Below are positions 11,079-19,666 of a stretch of DNA of 46,410 nt, piece after piece. How positions within the stretch are numbered: position 1 is the stretch's first letter; each line of letters begins with the position of its first letter. The stretch is from Aureococcus anophagefferens (taxonomy: Eukaryota > Sar > Pelagophyceae > Pelagomonadales > Pelagomonadaceae): NCBI RefSeq assembly GCF_000186865.1, contig NW_008705566.1:1369609-1416018 (forward strand), read 5' to 3'. The notes under the pieces were generated by a model that worked only from the letters and a program-made list of their open reading frames with translations, was not told the DNA's origin and did not search any database. The position numbers were made by a program, and so were the translations under genes.

Positions 11079-11873
11079 ATGGACGAAAGCTGCGAGGAAC
11101 GCGCCTTTCTGGACGAAGCGCGGGCGTGGTTGCGCTCTGGCGGCGACGTCGATGCTCGCACTCAGGGTCGCGAAGGGTTAGCGGTCGGCGAAGCTACAAG
11201 CCGCTCGCGCCTGTATCACGCAGCGAAACATGGGTACCTCTCGGGCATTCGATTGCTCTTGGACCACGGTGCCAGCTTAGAATGGCACAAAAGAGGGGAC
11301 CGCGACATGGACGCTCTCGTGAGGCGCCGGCGGTTGCGCCGCGGGATACCGCTGCACGCCGCCGCCATCGGCTGCCGATGCCGTGCCGCGGCCCTCCTGC
11401 TCGACGCCGGCGCTAACGTCAACGCGCGTGATCAAGTTTCTCAGTACCTCGAGTGGACCGCGCTCCATAGAGCCGCCGTGAGCGGGCGCGACGCCATGAC
11501 CGGTCGCTGTGACGTAGAAATGTGCAAGCTGCTCCTCAGCCGCGGCGCGTCAATCGACGCGGTCACCGCCTCCGGTTTCGATGCCGAGACCCTCGCGCGA
11601 CGCTACACTCGCATGGGCTTCGCGAAGCTCCTCGCCGACGTCCGCGCGGCCGGCGGCTGGGCCGCCTACGTCGCTGCCCCGCGCCGAGAGCTCCTCAAGC
11701 TCCGCCACGAGCTGCAGACGCGGCCCCACACGAGCCCGCAAGGCCGCCTGTTCCTCGACACGGGCCTCTACACGGGCCCGAAAGCCCAGCTGTTCCTCGA
11801 CCTCAAAATTCCCGACGACGTCTTCATGTACGTGCTCCGGTTCTGGCGCTGCGCGCGCGACTCCGAGTACTAA
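11079..11873 (+). CDS. Ankyrin-repeat protein with C-terminal PDDVF/VLRFWR motif
   Basis: 264 residues from the ATG at 11079, only 78 bp from the divergent ion-channel start. Ankyrin units run through about residues 40-190: LYHAAKHGYLSGIRLLLDHG, IPLHAAAIGCRCRAAALLLD with AGANVN, TALHRAAVSGRDA, EMCKLLLSRGASIDAVTASG. A linker WAAYVAAPRRELLKLRHELQ is followed by a tandem GRLFLDTGLYTGPKAQLFLD and the C-terminal KIPDDVFMYVLRFWRCARDS. That tail resembles a C-terminal F-box-like helix pair seen in many ankyrin proteins, and is comparable to LPREVLAEVATHW in the 7986 gene. The stop lies 10 bp from the convergent kinase-like gene. Function unknown. Confidence 0.8.
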   Translation: MDESCEERAFLDEARAWLRSGGDVDARTQGREGLAVGEATSRSRLYHAAKHGYLSGIRLLLDHGASLEWHKRGDRDMDALVRRRRLRRGIPLHAAAIGCRCRAAALLLDAGANVNARDQVSQYLEWTALHRAAVSGRDAMTGRCDVEMCKLLLSRGASIDAVTASGFDAETLARRYTRMGFAKLLADVRAAGGWAAYVAAPRRELLKLRHELQTRPHTSPQGRLFLDTGLYTGPKAQLFLDLKIPDDVFMYVLRFWRCARDSEY

Positions 11874-11883
11874 TCAGCCGCCC

Positions 11884-12936
11884 TTAACCGGCACGGATCG
11901 GGAACGCCTTCTCCATCGCGGCCGCGTAGTCCGCCTCCGACGCGAGCGCCGCGCCGCCGTCGAGGCGGTCCAGGACGACCCTGATCTTCGATTCCAGATC
12001 GTGCCCCCACCAGCCCCAGCCGGACATCCACCGGCCAAGGTCCGCGTAGGCCAGCAGCAGCGCGTCGTCGAGCGCCTCCCGGGACGGCGCCGCGGCGGCG
12101 CCGAGCGCGGCCGCGAGCTCCGCGCGGTAGTGCGCGACGAGCGCCGCCTCGTCGTCGGCGTCGTCGCAGCAGCAGCAGAGGCAGTAGGCCAAATCCTTCG
12201 CGCAGCAGGCCTTGCCCACGTACTGGAAGTCGTAGAAAAGCGGCTCGCCGTCCGCGGCGAAGATGATGTTCGCCGACTTGGCGTCGCCGTGGACGATCGT
12301 CTGGCTACTGTCGGACTTCAACCGGTCGTCGATGGCGCGCGCCGCCAGCCGCAGCCGCCCCTCCCAGCCCTTTTTCGGCATGGCGGCGTGCTCGTCGGGC
12401 CGCGTGTCGAGGTACCAGTACTCGCCCTGCGCCGCGAGGCCGCCGGCGACGGCCGCGTCGGCCGCGGCGCCCCAGAAGAGCGCGTGCAGCTTCGCGAGGC
12501 CCGAGAGCACGCGGCGGCTCCGGGCGCCGTCCATGGGCGCGGACGAGCCGACGAGCTTCGTCATGACGATGGTCACGCCCTCGGTGCCGCGGCGCTCGAC
12601 GAGCAGGGGCCGCGGGCACGCGCAGCCCGCGGCGGCGACCTCGGCCGCGTACTTCTCGTAGAAGTTGCACTCGACCTCGTAGGACGCCTTCTTCCGCCGG
12701 TCGCCGATGCTCGCGCAGCGCTTCGGCAGCGTGACCTTCTTCACCATGATCGTCGCCGCGGTGTCCTCGCCGGCCTTGACGCGCAGCTCGACGACGGACC
12801 CCATGCCGGCCCAGAGCCGCGCGACGGACCGCGTCTCGACCTTGGTGATCGACGACGGGTCGAGCGGTTTCAGGCCGGCGGAGGCGAACTGCGGACAGGC
12901 GCGCTTCGCCAGCGAGAGCGCCTCGGCGCCGTCCAT
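11884..12936 (-). CDS. Aminoglycoside-phosphotransferase/EcKinase-like small-molecule kinase
   Basis: 350 residues from the first in-frame ATG (12936). The frame is open further upstream to a stop and encodes a hydrophobic run (PLLLRLLLLAPTAAG), so a missing upstream exon with a signal peptide is possible. Kinase-fold features: an N-lobe lysine candidate in TIMVKKV, the catalytic loop IVHGDAKSANIIF (HGD-x4-N, the APH/choline-kinase form of HRD), and the metal-binding FYDFQYVGKACCAKDLAY. The motif set and the WYLDTRPDE region fit the DUF1679/EcKinase-like (CHK) group, whose members phosphorylate small hydroxylated metabolites. CLCCCCDD is an odd cysteine cluster next to the metal site. It is convergent with the ankyrin gene (10 bp) and divergent from the SAP-like gene. 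Substrate unknown. Confidence 0.78.
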   Translation of the reverse strand: MDGAEALSLAKRACPQFASAGLKPLDPSSITKVETRSVARLWAGMGSVVELRVKAGEDTAATIMVKKVTLPKRCASIGDRRKKASYEVECNFYEKYAAEVAAAGCACPRPLLVERRGTEGVTIVMTKLVGSSAPMDGARSRRVLSGLAKLHALFWGAAADAAVAGGLAAQGEYWYLDTRPDEHAAMPKKGWEGRLRLAARAIDDRLKSDSSQTIVHGDAKSANIIFAADGEPLFYDFQYVGKACCAKDLAYCLCCCCDDADDEAALVAHYRAELAAALGAAAAPSREALDDALLLAYADLGRWMSGWGWWGHDLESKIRVVLDRLDGGAALASEADYAAAMEKAFPIRAG

Positions 12937-13105
12937 GACCGGTTTCAGCCCGGCGGCGGTCGGCGCCAGCAAGAGCAGTCGGAGCAGCAGCGGCGCCGTG
13001 GTGTGATGGTGCGCGGGCGCGGCGCCTCGCCAGGGTCAACCACAGACGCTTGAACTTCACACAAACTAACATACCGGGGCAGCCCAGCCATCGTTAGAAT
13101 CCAGC

Positions 13106-14833
13106 ATGCGCGCCCGCAGCCGGTCGCCGGCGCGCCGCGGCGCGATCCGGGGCGCCGCGGGCGCCAGGTGCAAAGGCGGCCAGGCCGCGCGGAAGCTCCA
13201 CGCCGGCGCGATCTTCAAAAGGCCCAGCACGGCGGAGGTCGTCGCCGACATTTTGCAAGGCGAGGCGTCCCAGGAGCTGCGCGCGGAGCGCAAGGCGCCG
13301 CCGCCGGCCGCGGCGCCGCCGGCCGCGCCGCCGGTCGCGGCGGACCCGGCGCTCGACGAGAAGCTCCTCGCGCTCGCCTTCGCCGCCGACGCGGCGCCGT
13401 CGCCGCGCGCCGCGCCGCGGCCGCTCAAGGCGTTCCACCGGCCCGGCCCGGCCTGGCGCGACGCGCTCGACGGCGCCGCGGCGCGGCGCGACCGGTCCGG
13501 GCGGACCAAGGCCATCTACGAGTGCGGCGCGCCGCAGCGGCGGCCCGGGAGGCGGCCCGGGACCGCGCCGACGCCGTCGCTGCCGGACGTCCGGGCGTCG
13601 CCCGGCGAGCCCCCGCCGCCGAAGCACCGGCGCGCGCGCGAGGCCCAGCCGGCGCCGCCGGCGCGGCCGGCGACGGGGCCCGCGCCGCCGCCGGGCGCGC
13701 GGCGGCCGCGGCGGCCCGCGCGGCCGGGCCGCGTCGCCGTCGCCGCCGCGGCGCAGCCGGGCGACACGGCGTCGTCCGCCGTTTCGGACCTGACGACGGC
13801 GTCGGCGCCGGAGCCGCGCCGGGCGGCGCTCGCGTCCACCGTGCGCACGAGCGAGTCCGCGCCCGCGCTCGTCGCGTCGCCGGGCGCGCCGGACCTCGCG
13901 GCGTTCGTCCGGCTCAACGGCGGCGACGCGGCGCGGCTCCGCGGAGGCGCGGCGCTCGCGCTCGTCGACGACGGGGAGGGCGCCGCGCCGCGGCTCCGGC
14001 TCGCCGCGGACGCCGGCGATGGCGATGCCCTCGAACGCGCTGAGGACGAGGAGGATGATGGCCACGACGAGGAGGACGGCGACGGCGGCCGCGGCGACGA
14101 CGACGGCGCGTCGACGCTCCGGACCTACGCGAGCGCGTGCCTCGCGGACGCCGTCGAGAGCGCCGTCGACGCCGACGACGCGCGCGACGCCGCGCACGCG
14201 CCGCGGCCGACGCCCGGCGGCGGCGGCGAGGGCCCCATGCTGCCCGTCGAGGACGCGGACGTCGTCGCGTCGCGCGCGGCGCCCGAGACGCCCGCGCGGC
14301 CGCCCGCCGTCGTCGCCGACGTCGGCGACGACGACCGGCGGCTCCTCGCGGCGTACCGGGCCCTCGGCGGCCGGCGGCTCGGCGTTTCGGCCCTCGAGGC
14401 GCTGGGATGGAAGAAGCTCCACGCGGAGCTCGAGGCCCAGGGCCTGCCGGGAAGGGGCGCGACGGCGGACCTCGCCGCGCGGCTCCTCGGCGCCTTCGAC
14501 GCCGCCGCGGCGCGGCGGGACCCGCGCCACGCCGCCGCGGCGATCCTCCAGGACGCGGCGTTGGTTTTCTTGCAGCGGCGGCGCTGCGTCGCGCCCGCGC
14601 CGCGGACGGACTACGCCGCGGACGAGGTCCGCCGCATGATCTGCGTCGGCGACGACGCGTCCGCGGCGTGCCTCGCCAAGCTCGGCTGGAAGACGCTCCA
14701 CAACGCGCTCACGTGGTGCGGCGCGCCGAACCGCGGCGCGACGAAGGACCTCGCCGCGCGGCTCGCGGCGCTCTTCGACGCGGCCGCGGGCTCGCCGACG
14801 TGCGTCGCGGGGCTCGCCTACCCCGCCTGTTGA
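13106..14833 (+). CDS. Protein with two C-terminal SAP-like helical repeats
   Basis: 575 residues from the ATG at 13106. The N-terminal half is low complexity, rich in Ala, Pro and Arg, with an acidic tract near residues 310-335. The C-terminal third holds two related units: LGVSALEALGWKKLHAELEA then GLPGRGATADLAARLLGAF, and CLAKLGWKTLHNAL then GAPNRGATKDLAARLAALF. The pattern leucine, W-K-x-L, then G-x-x-x-R-G-x-x-x-D-L-x-x-R-L resembles SAP or HeH DNA-binding motifs (L-x-x-x-L-x-x-x-G-L-x-x-x-G-x-K-x-x-L-x-x-R-L). A nuclear or chromatin role is therefore plausible but unproven. The plus strand was preferred because the opposite frame is an Arg-rich shadow. Its stop lies 24 bp from the convergent ankyrin/zinc-finger gene. 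Confidence 0.65.
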   Translation: MRARSRSPARRGAIRGAAGARCKGGQAARKLHAGAIFKRPSTAEVVADILQGEASQELRAERKAPPPAAAPPAAPPVAADPALDEKLLALAFAADAAPSPRAAPRPLKAFHRPGPAWRDALDGAAARRDRSGRTKAIYECGAPQRRPGRRPGTAPTPSLPDVRASPGEPPPPKHRRAREAQPAPPARPATGPAPPPGARRPRRPARPGRVAVAAAAQPGDTASSAVSDLTTASAPEPRRAALASTVRTSESAPALVASPGAPDLAAFVRLNGGDAARLRGGAALALVDDGEGAAPRLRLAADAGDGDALERAEDEEDDGHDEEDGDGGRGDDDGASTLRTYASACLADAVESAVDADDARDAAHAPRPTPGGGGEGPMLPVEDADVVASRAAPETPARPPAVVADVGDDDRRLLAAYRALGGRRLGVSALEALGWKKLHAELEAQGLPGRGATADLAARLLGAFDAAAARRDPRHAAAAILQDAALVFLQRRRCVAPAPRTDYAADEVRRMICVGDDASAACLAKLGWKTLHNALTWCGAPNRGATKDLAARLAALFDAAAGSPTCVAGLAYPAC

Positions 14834-14857
14834 TAAGGGTCGTGCCTCCGCGCAACA

Positions 14858-17800
14858 TTACCTCTCGACCCCCCCGGCCTTGCCCGACTTGAGCATGGCG
14901 TCGAAGACCTCGCGGACGGGCACGGCGGGCTCCTTGTAGAGCTTGATGAGGCTGAACGTGTCCGTGTGGCCCTTGTCCTTGGCGAGGTCCGACGGCGACT
15001 TCACGTCCCCCAGCGTGCGCGCGCGCTTGTTCGCGCCCGCGCGGAGGAGGAGCGCGGCGCAGTCGAGCGCGCCGACGGAGCCCGCGTAGTGGAGCGCCGT
15101 GTAGCCCTTGAAGCAGGTCTTGGTCACGGACGCGTTGTACTCGAGCAGGATCTGGACGCCGCGCGTCGCGCCCGCGAGCGCGGCCATCATGAGCGGCGTC
15201 TCGCCCTCCTCCGTCGCGAGGTCGACGATGGCGCCCTTGCCCATGACCCAGCGGATCTTGTCGACGTTGCCGGCGACGGCCGCGTGGTGGAGCACGCCCC
15301 AGCCCGTGCCCTCGTGGCGCCTGTGTGCAAATCAACCAGTGAGCTGGGACGTCGGGGCCAAACTTGAGAATTCTCTAGCTCGGTCAAATCGAAGTCGATT
15401 CGGCTGATTTTTGGATGGATCGATCGCTCTCGTCAAGTTCTCGAAGCCCAGCCGAAGAGCTTGTGTCAAAACATTCGAATACGCTCACATTGAAGTCGGG
15501 TTGATGATTTGATTTGCACACAGCGTGGCGCCGCGGGTCCTGCTGCGTGTTGATGTCCGCGCCCTTGCCGACGAGGTACTCGGCGGTCTTCGTGAGCTTC
15601 TCGGATTTTTTGATGAGGTCCAGGGGCGTCGGCGGCTTGAGGCCCTCCTCCTTGAGCTTCTCGGCCTTCGTCTTCTTCTTCTTCTTGGCCTTGTGCTTCT
15701 CGATGAGCATTTTGGTCGCGTGGCTCTTGACCTTGTCCTTGCGCGCGGCCTTGATCTCCGCCTTCTCGCGCTCCTCCTCCTCGGCGGCCTGGGCCGCCTC
15801 GTTGCGCCGCTGCTCGACCTCGACGTCCTCGAGCTCGACGATCTGCTGCTTCCGCGACATGAAGAAGAGGCCCGGCGACACGCGCTCCGCGCGCGCGAGG
15901 CGGTCGAGCTCCTCCCGCAGGCTGAACTCGTGCTGGAGCTGGCGCTCGATGGCGACGAAGAGCATGGTGCGCCCGTCGAGCGTCGTCTCCTCGACCTGGA
16001 GGCCGCTGTACTTGTCGAGGAAGATGAAGCGGAGGTCGTCGACGCGGCCCTCCGTGACCGCGGCGAGCAGGTCGTCGTAGTCGTACTGGGGCTCGTGGTT
16101 CCAGCAGAGCTTGGCCGCGCGGTAGACGAGCTTGCCCGCGAAGAAGACCTTGGCGACGCGCAGGGCCACGGCGTCGTACGCGGCGCCGCACGCGTTGATG
16201 CCGCCGAGCAGGCACCAGAGCACGGGCTTGGGGATGCCGACGAAGGAGTAGAGGTACTCGAAGAAGCGCTGGACCTTGCGCGCGTCCTCGATGGTCGGGT
16301 AGCGGCAGGAGCCCTTGCAGACGTTGCGGTAGCAGCGCGCGAGCTGGTAGGCGCACGTGCGCCGCCGCTTCCGCTCCGCGCGCGCGGCGAGCTTCTCCTC
16401 GAAGGACATGTTCGCCTCGGACATGGCGCTCCGCTTGTAGGTCGACGGCTCGCCGTCGCGCTTTCTCCGCGGGCAGCAGCAGCAGCAGAAGCGGCGGCAC
16501 CGCGACCGCGGCGGCGGCGCCTCGTCGCCGGCCGCGGCGGCGAGCGGCGCGAGGCCCGCGGTCGCGACGTTCTTGGAGGCCCGGCGCCCGTCGCCGTCGC
16601 CAAAGTGGACGGACCGCGCCGCCGACTCCTCCTTGGTCTCCTCGTCGCCGTCGAGGGGCGGCGGCACGAAGCCCTCGGGCTCGTCCTTCTCCTCCGCGCG
16701 CCGCTTCCGGTTCCGCCGCTCGCGGCGCGACCCGGGCGTCGTCGTCGCCGGCGGCGTCGCCGGGTCGGCGCCGAGGTCGTCGGCGTCGCCGCCGGCCGCC
16801 GCGGGCGCGGTCCGCGCGCGCTTCTTCTTCCGGCCGGCGCGGAGCGGCGACTTCGGGGGCGACTTCGGGGGCGACTTCGCGGGCGACGACGCGGGCGACG
16901 ACCCGGGCGGCGGCGGCGCGGCGGCGCCGGGCAGCGGCTTGTAGACGGGCGTGCTGTCGACGACCTGGCGGAGCTGCGCGCCGGGCTCGACGACGTTCCG
17001 CGAGAAGACGCGGAGGCTCGGGTTGAGCGTCTTCCGCGGCTGGAAGCGCGACATGACGGGCCGCAGGGAGCCGAAGCCGCGCGTGCCGAGGGACCCGAAG
17101 TTGAGGCCCTTGAAGTTCTTCGCCGTGATCCTCAAATTCTTGAGGTTGGCCACGGACGGCAGCTTCCGCCCGAGCGCGGACGCGCGGCGGCTCGCCGCGC
17201 CCGCGAAGCCGCCGCTCTTGCGCAGGTCCTCCTTCTTCTTCAGCTTCGCCGCGTCGGCCTTGGCCTTCTGCTTGGCCTTCTTCCGCGCGACGGTCCCCGC
17301 GCTGTCCTCGGAGCCGACGTCCGACTCGTCGTCGCCGAAGGCGCACGTCTTCTCGTGCGCCGCCACCTCCGCGTGGCTGCCCCGGAAGCCGCAGTCGCGC
17401 TCGCACTCGAAGAGGAGCGGGTTGTTCAGGTTCGACGACGACGCCGGGTCCGGGTCCGCCGGCGGCGGGACGTCCGCCTCGACCGCGGCGACGCCCGGCC
17501 GCTCGAACGCGCACGTCTTCTCGTGGCGCGACACGCCCTCGAAGTCGCCGCGGAAGCCGCAGCCCCGCTCGCACTCGTAGAGCTTGGACTTGGACTCGTT
17601 CGTCGCGACGGTGGACCCGTCGGTGTAGTCCGCGGGGTCGTAGGCGCACGTCGCCTCGTGCGCGGCGACGTCGTCGAAGCCGCCGCGGAAGCCGCAGCCC
17701 TTCTCGCACTCGTAGGTGCCCGCGGGCGCGTCGCTCGCGGCGGACGCCGCGGACTTTTTGCGCTTCTGCTTGTTCCGGCCGCCGCGCGGGCCCGGGACGC

Positions 17801-19443
17801 CCGCGGGCCGCTCCGACGTGAGCGACGAGCCGTCCGTCGCCTCGCTCGCGCCGTCGCCGAGCCCCGCGGGCGCGGAAAAGAGCGTGCGGCTCTTGCGCCG
17901 CTTGCGCGGGAAGACGGGCTGCGCGCCGCGCGTCGTCGGGGACCGCGACGTCGGCGCGGGCGCCGTCTTCGGCGCGTCGCCCGGCGAGCCCGGACGCGGC
18001 CGGCGGAAGCGCTCGGGCGTCGCGGCGCGGAGCGTCGCGGCGAGGGGCGGCGTCGCGGCGCGCACGGAGGCGTAGGCCGCCGCGGGGAGGCCCCGCAGCG
18101 TCTGGGCGAGCGACGGCCGCGCAGCGCCGCGGGACGACTCCGACCGCCGCGTCGACTCGGAGCTCTCGGACCGCGGGCTGCCGCCGCCCGTGGGGTCGTA
18201 CTGGACCTTGACCTTCTTGCGGCCCCGCGCCCTGTCGTAGGCCGCTTTGCCCGCGGACCGGCCGCAGGCGGCGACGCGGTTGAGGCACTTGCCGAGCGCG
18301 GACCGCTTCATGCGGCTCGACCCCCAGTCCAGGTTGTGCGGGTTCTCCTTGAGGCGCTTGCGCCGCGCCTTGGCCAGGAGCTTGCGCCGCTTCCGCTCCG
18401 CCTTGTCCAAGACGACGCCGTCGATGGCCTCCTCCTCGTGGGACTTGACCTGCGTGTTGAAGTACTCGCGGACGCGGACCATGCGCCGGTCCTTGACGAC
18501 CTGTGTGGAAACCAAATCTTCAACCCGACTTCAATGTGAGCGTATGAGACGGTTTCGACGCAAGATCTTCTTCTATGCTTCGAGAACTCGACGAGAGCAA
18601 TCGATTCGTCCAAAAATCAGCCGAATCGACGTCGATTTGACCGAGATAGAGAGTTCTGAAGTTTGGTGGGGACCCCCCAAACCAGTGGTTGATTTCCACA
18701 CAGTTGACGACCTTGGCCAGCGTGCCGTGCTCGAGCTCCCTGTCGAGCTCCCGCGACGCCGCGGACTGGTTCGCCGTCTCGCGCTCGAAGGCCGCCTTGC
18801 GGTCCAGCACCCGCAGGAAGGCCGGCCCCTCGCTCGGGAGCCGCTGGTCGCCGGACGGGCACGGGAACGACTCGACGCGCGGGTCCCAGCCGGCGAAGGT
18901 GTAGTTCACGTCCGGGTCGAGCTGCTCCTTGACCTTCTTGGGCTTCTTCTCCGTGAGCAGGCCCATGGTCTCCATCTTCGCCTTGAGCTCCGCGCGCTTC
19001 ATCGCCTTGAGGTCGTCGTCGCCCGCGCTGTTCTCGATCGCGAGGGCCTCGCGCTCGAGGAGCCGCTTGTTCGCCGGGCCGTTGGTCCGGTTCGTCTCCT
19101 GCCACCGCCGCAGCTCGTTGCGCGTCGTCTGCGCCGCGAAGTTCGTGTTCTGGCCCTCGAACTTGCTCCGCTTGTGGTCCACCTGCCGCTGCAAATCCGT
19201 CTTCGGCCGCGCCGCGACGGCCTCCTCGCGGTCCTCGACGGGCTCGACCTCGCCGATGAGCTGCACGTAGTTCATCTTCGCCAGGGCGAAGGCCTCGTTG
19301 TTCGCGAACATGGTCGCGTCCTCGTCCTCGCGGAAGACGCAGGCCTCCTCCTGCTCCGCGGACAGGGCCCATTGCGTGCGCCGCGCGCGCGTCGGCGCGC
19401 CCTCGTCGTCCTCGTTGATCGACGCGTTGCTCTCGCGGCCCAT
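14858..19443 (-). CDS. Large ankyrin-repeat protein with three zinc-finger-like motifs, split by two introners
   Basis: Three exons, 18712-19443, 15532-18500 and 14858-15320, give 1,387 residues. Both introns are introners and every junction is in phase. Exon 1 is charged and helical (YVQLIGEVEPVEDREEA, WQETNRTNG). The middle has basic stretches and three tandem motifs of about 25 residues with spacing C-x3-C-x11-H-x4-C (YECEKGCGFRG, YECERGCGFRG, FECERDCGFRG; plus coordinates about 17330-17715), likely zinc-binding. A Cys-rich stretch (RRFCCCCCPRRK) could be palmitoylated. After KADAAKLKKKEDLR coiled-coil sequence, ankyrin repeats begin before the second introner (KTAEYLVGKGADINTQQ) and continue across it (GVLHHAAVAGNVDKIRWVMG, TPLMMAALAGATRGVQILLE, TALHYAGSVGALDCAALLLR). 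Role unknown; the architecture suggests a membrane- or cytoskeleton-associated scaffold. Confidence 0.82.
15321..15523 (-). mobile_element. Introner C (family 2), 203 bp, second intron of the ankyrin/zinc-finger gene
   Basis: A 203-bp element with perfect 14-bp terminal inverted repeats (CTGTGTGCAAATCA / TGATTTGCACACAG), flanked by an exact 8-bp duplication, CGTGGCGC, at 15313-15320 and 15524-15531. The intron is 15321-15531: donor GC from the duplication (gene strand GCGCCACG), acceptor AG from the inverted repeat (CACACAG). Splicing joins the ankyrin frame perfectly (NTQQDPR to RHEGTGWGVL). Its body matches introner D in inverted orientation. Retention would end translation shortly after the junction. 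Confidence 0.92.
18501..18703 (+). mobile_element. Introner D (family 2), 203 bp, first intron of the ankyrin/zinc-finger gene
   Basis: A 203-bp element, the same length as introner C, with inverted repeats CTGTGTGGAAACC / GATTTCCACACAG and an exact 8-bp duplication TTGACGAC at 18493-18500 and 18704-18711. The intron is 18501-18711, with a GT donor from the duplication (gene strand GTCGTCAA) and the AG acceptor of the inverted repeat. Exon 1 ends LEHGTLAK and exon 2 resumes VVKDRRMVRV in phase 0. It lies in the opposite orientation to introner C relative to transcription, so either end of the element can supply the acceptor. Confidence 0.92.
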
Positions 19444-19666
19444 CGCTCTTTATGTCGGTACGCGGGCGCCTAGGGCGGCGCGCGGCGCCGCCGTCTCCGC
19501 CGGAGAGAGGTGGGCAGCCCCATCATCACGGCGCTGCCTCACTTCACAAAACGGTGGTTCCTCCTTCAACGTCGGCCTTGCGACCTCTACTCAGGCTCGC
19601 GAGCGCGATGGACTCGGGCGGAGGACGGTTACCGGCCCTTGCCCCAAGACTCGTCCCGCGGGCGCA

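Noticed and set aside
13094..14701. 535-codon minus-strand frame opposite the SAP-like gene
   Set aside because: It is Arg-rich with no recognisable motif. The plus strand has the repeated SAP-like units.
15525..18539. About 1,000-codon plus-strand frame opposite the ankyrin/zinc-finger gene
   Set aside because: Composition (RRR, VLLEL strings) is the complement of the Arg/Lys/Glu-rich real protein. Zinc-finger motifs and ankyrin repeats are on the minus strand.
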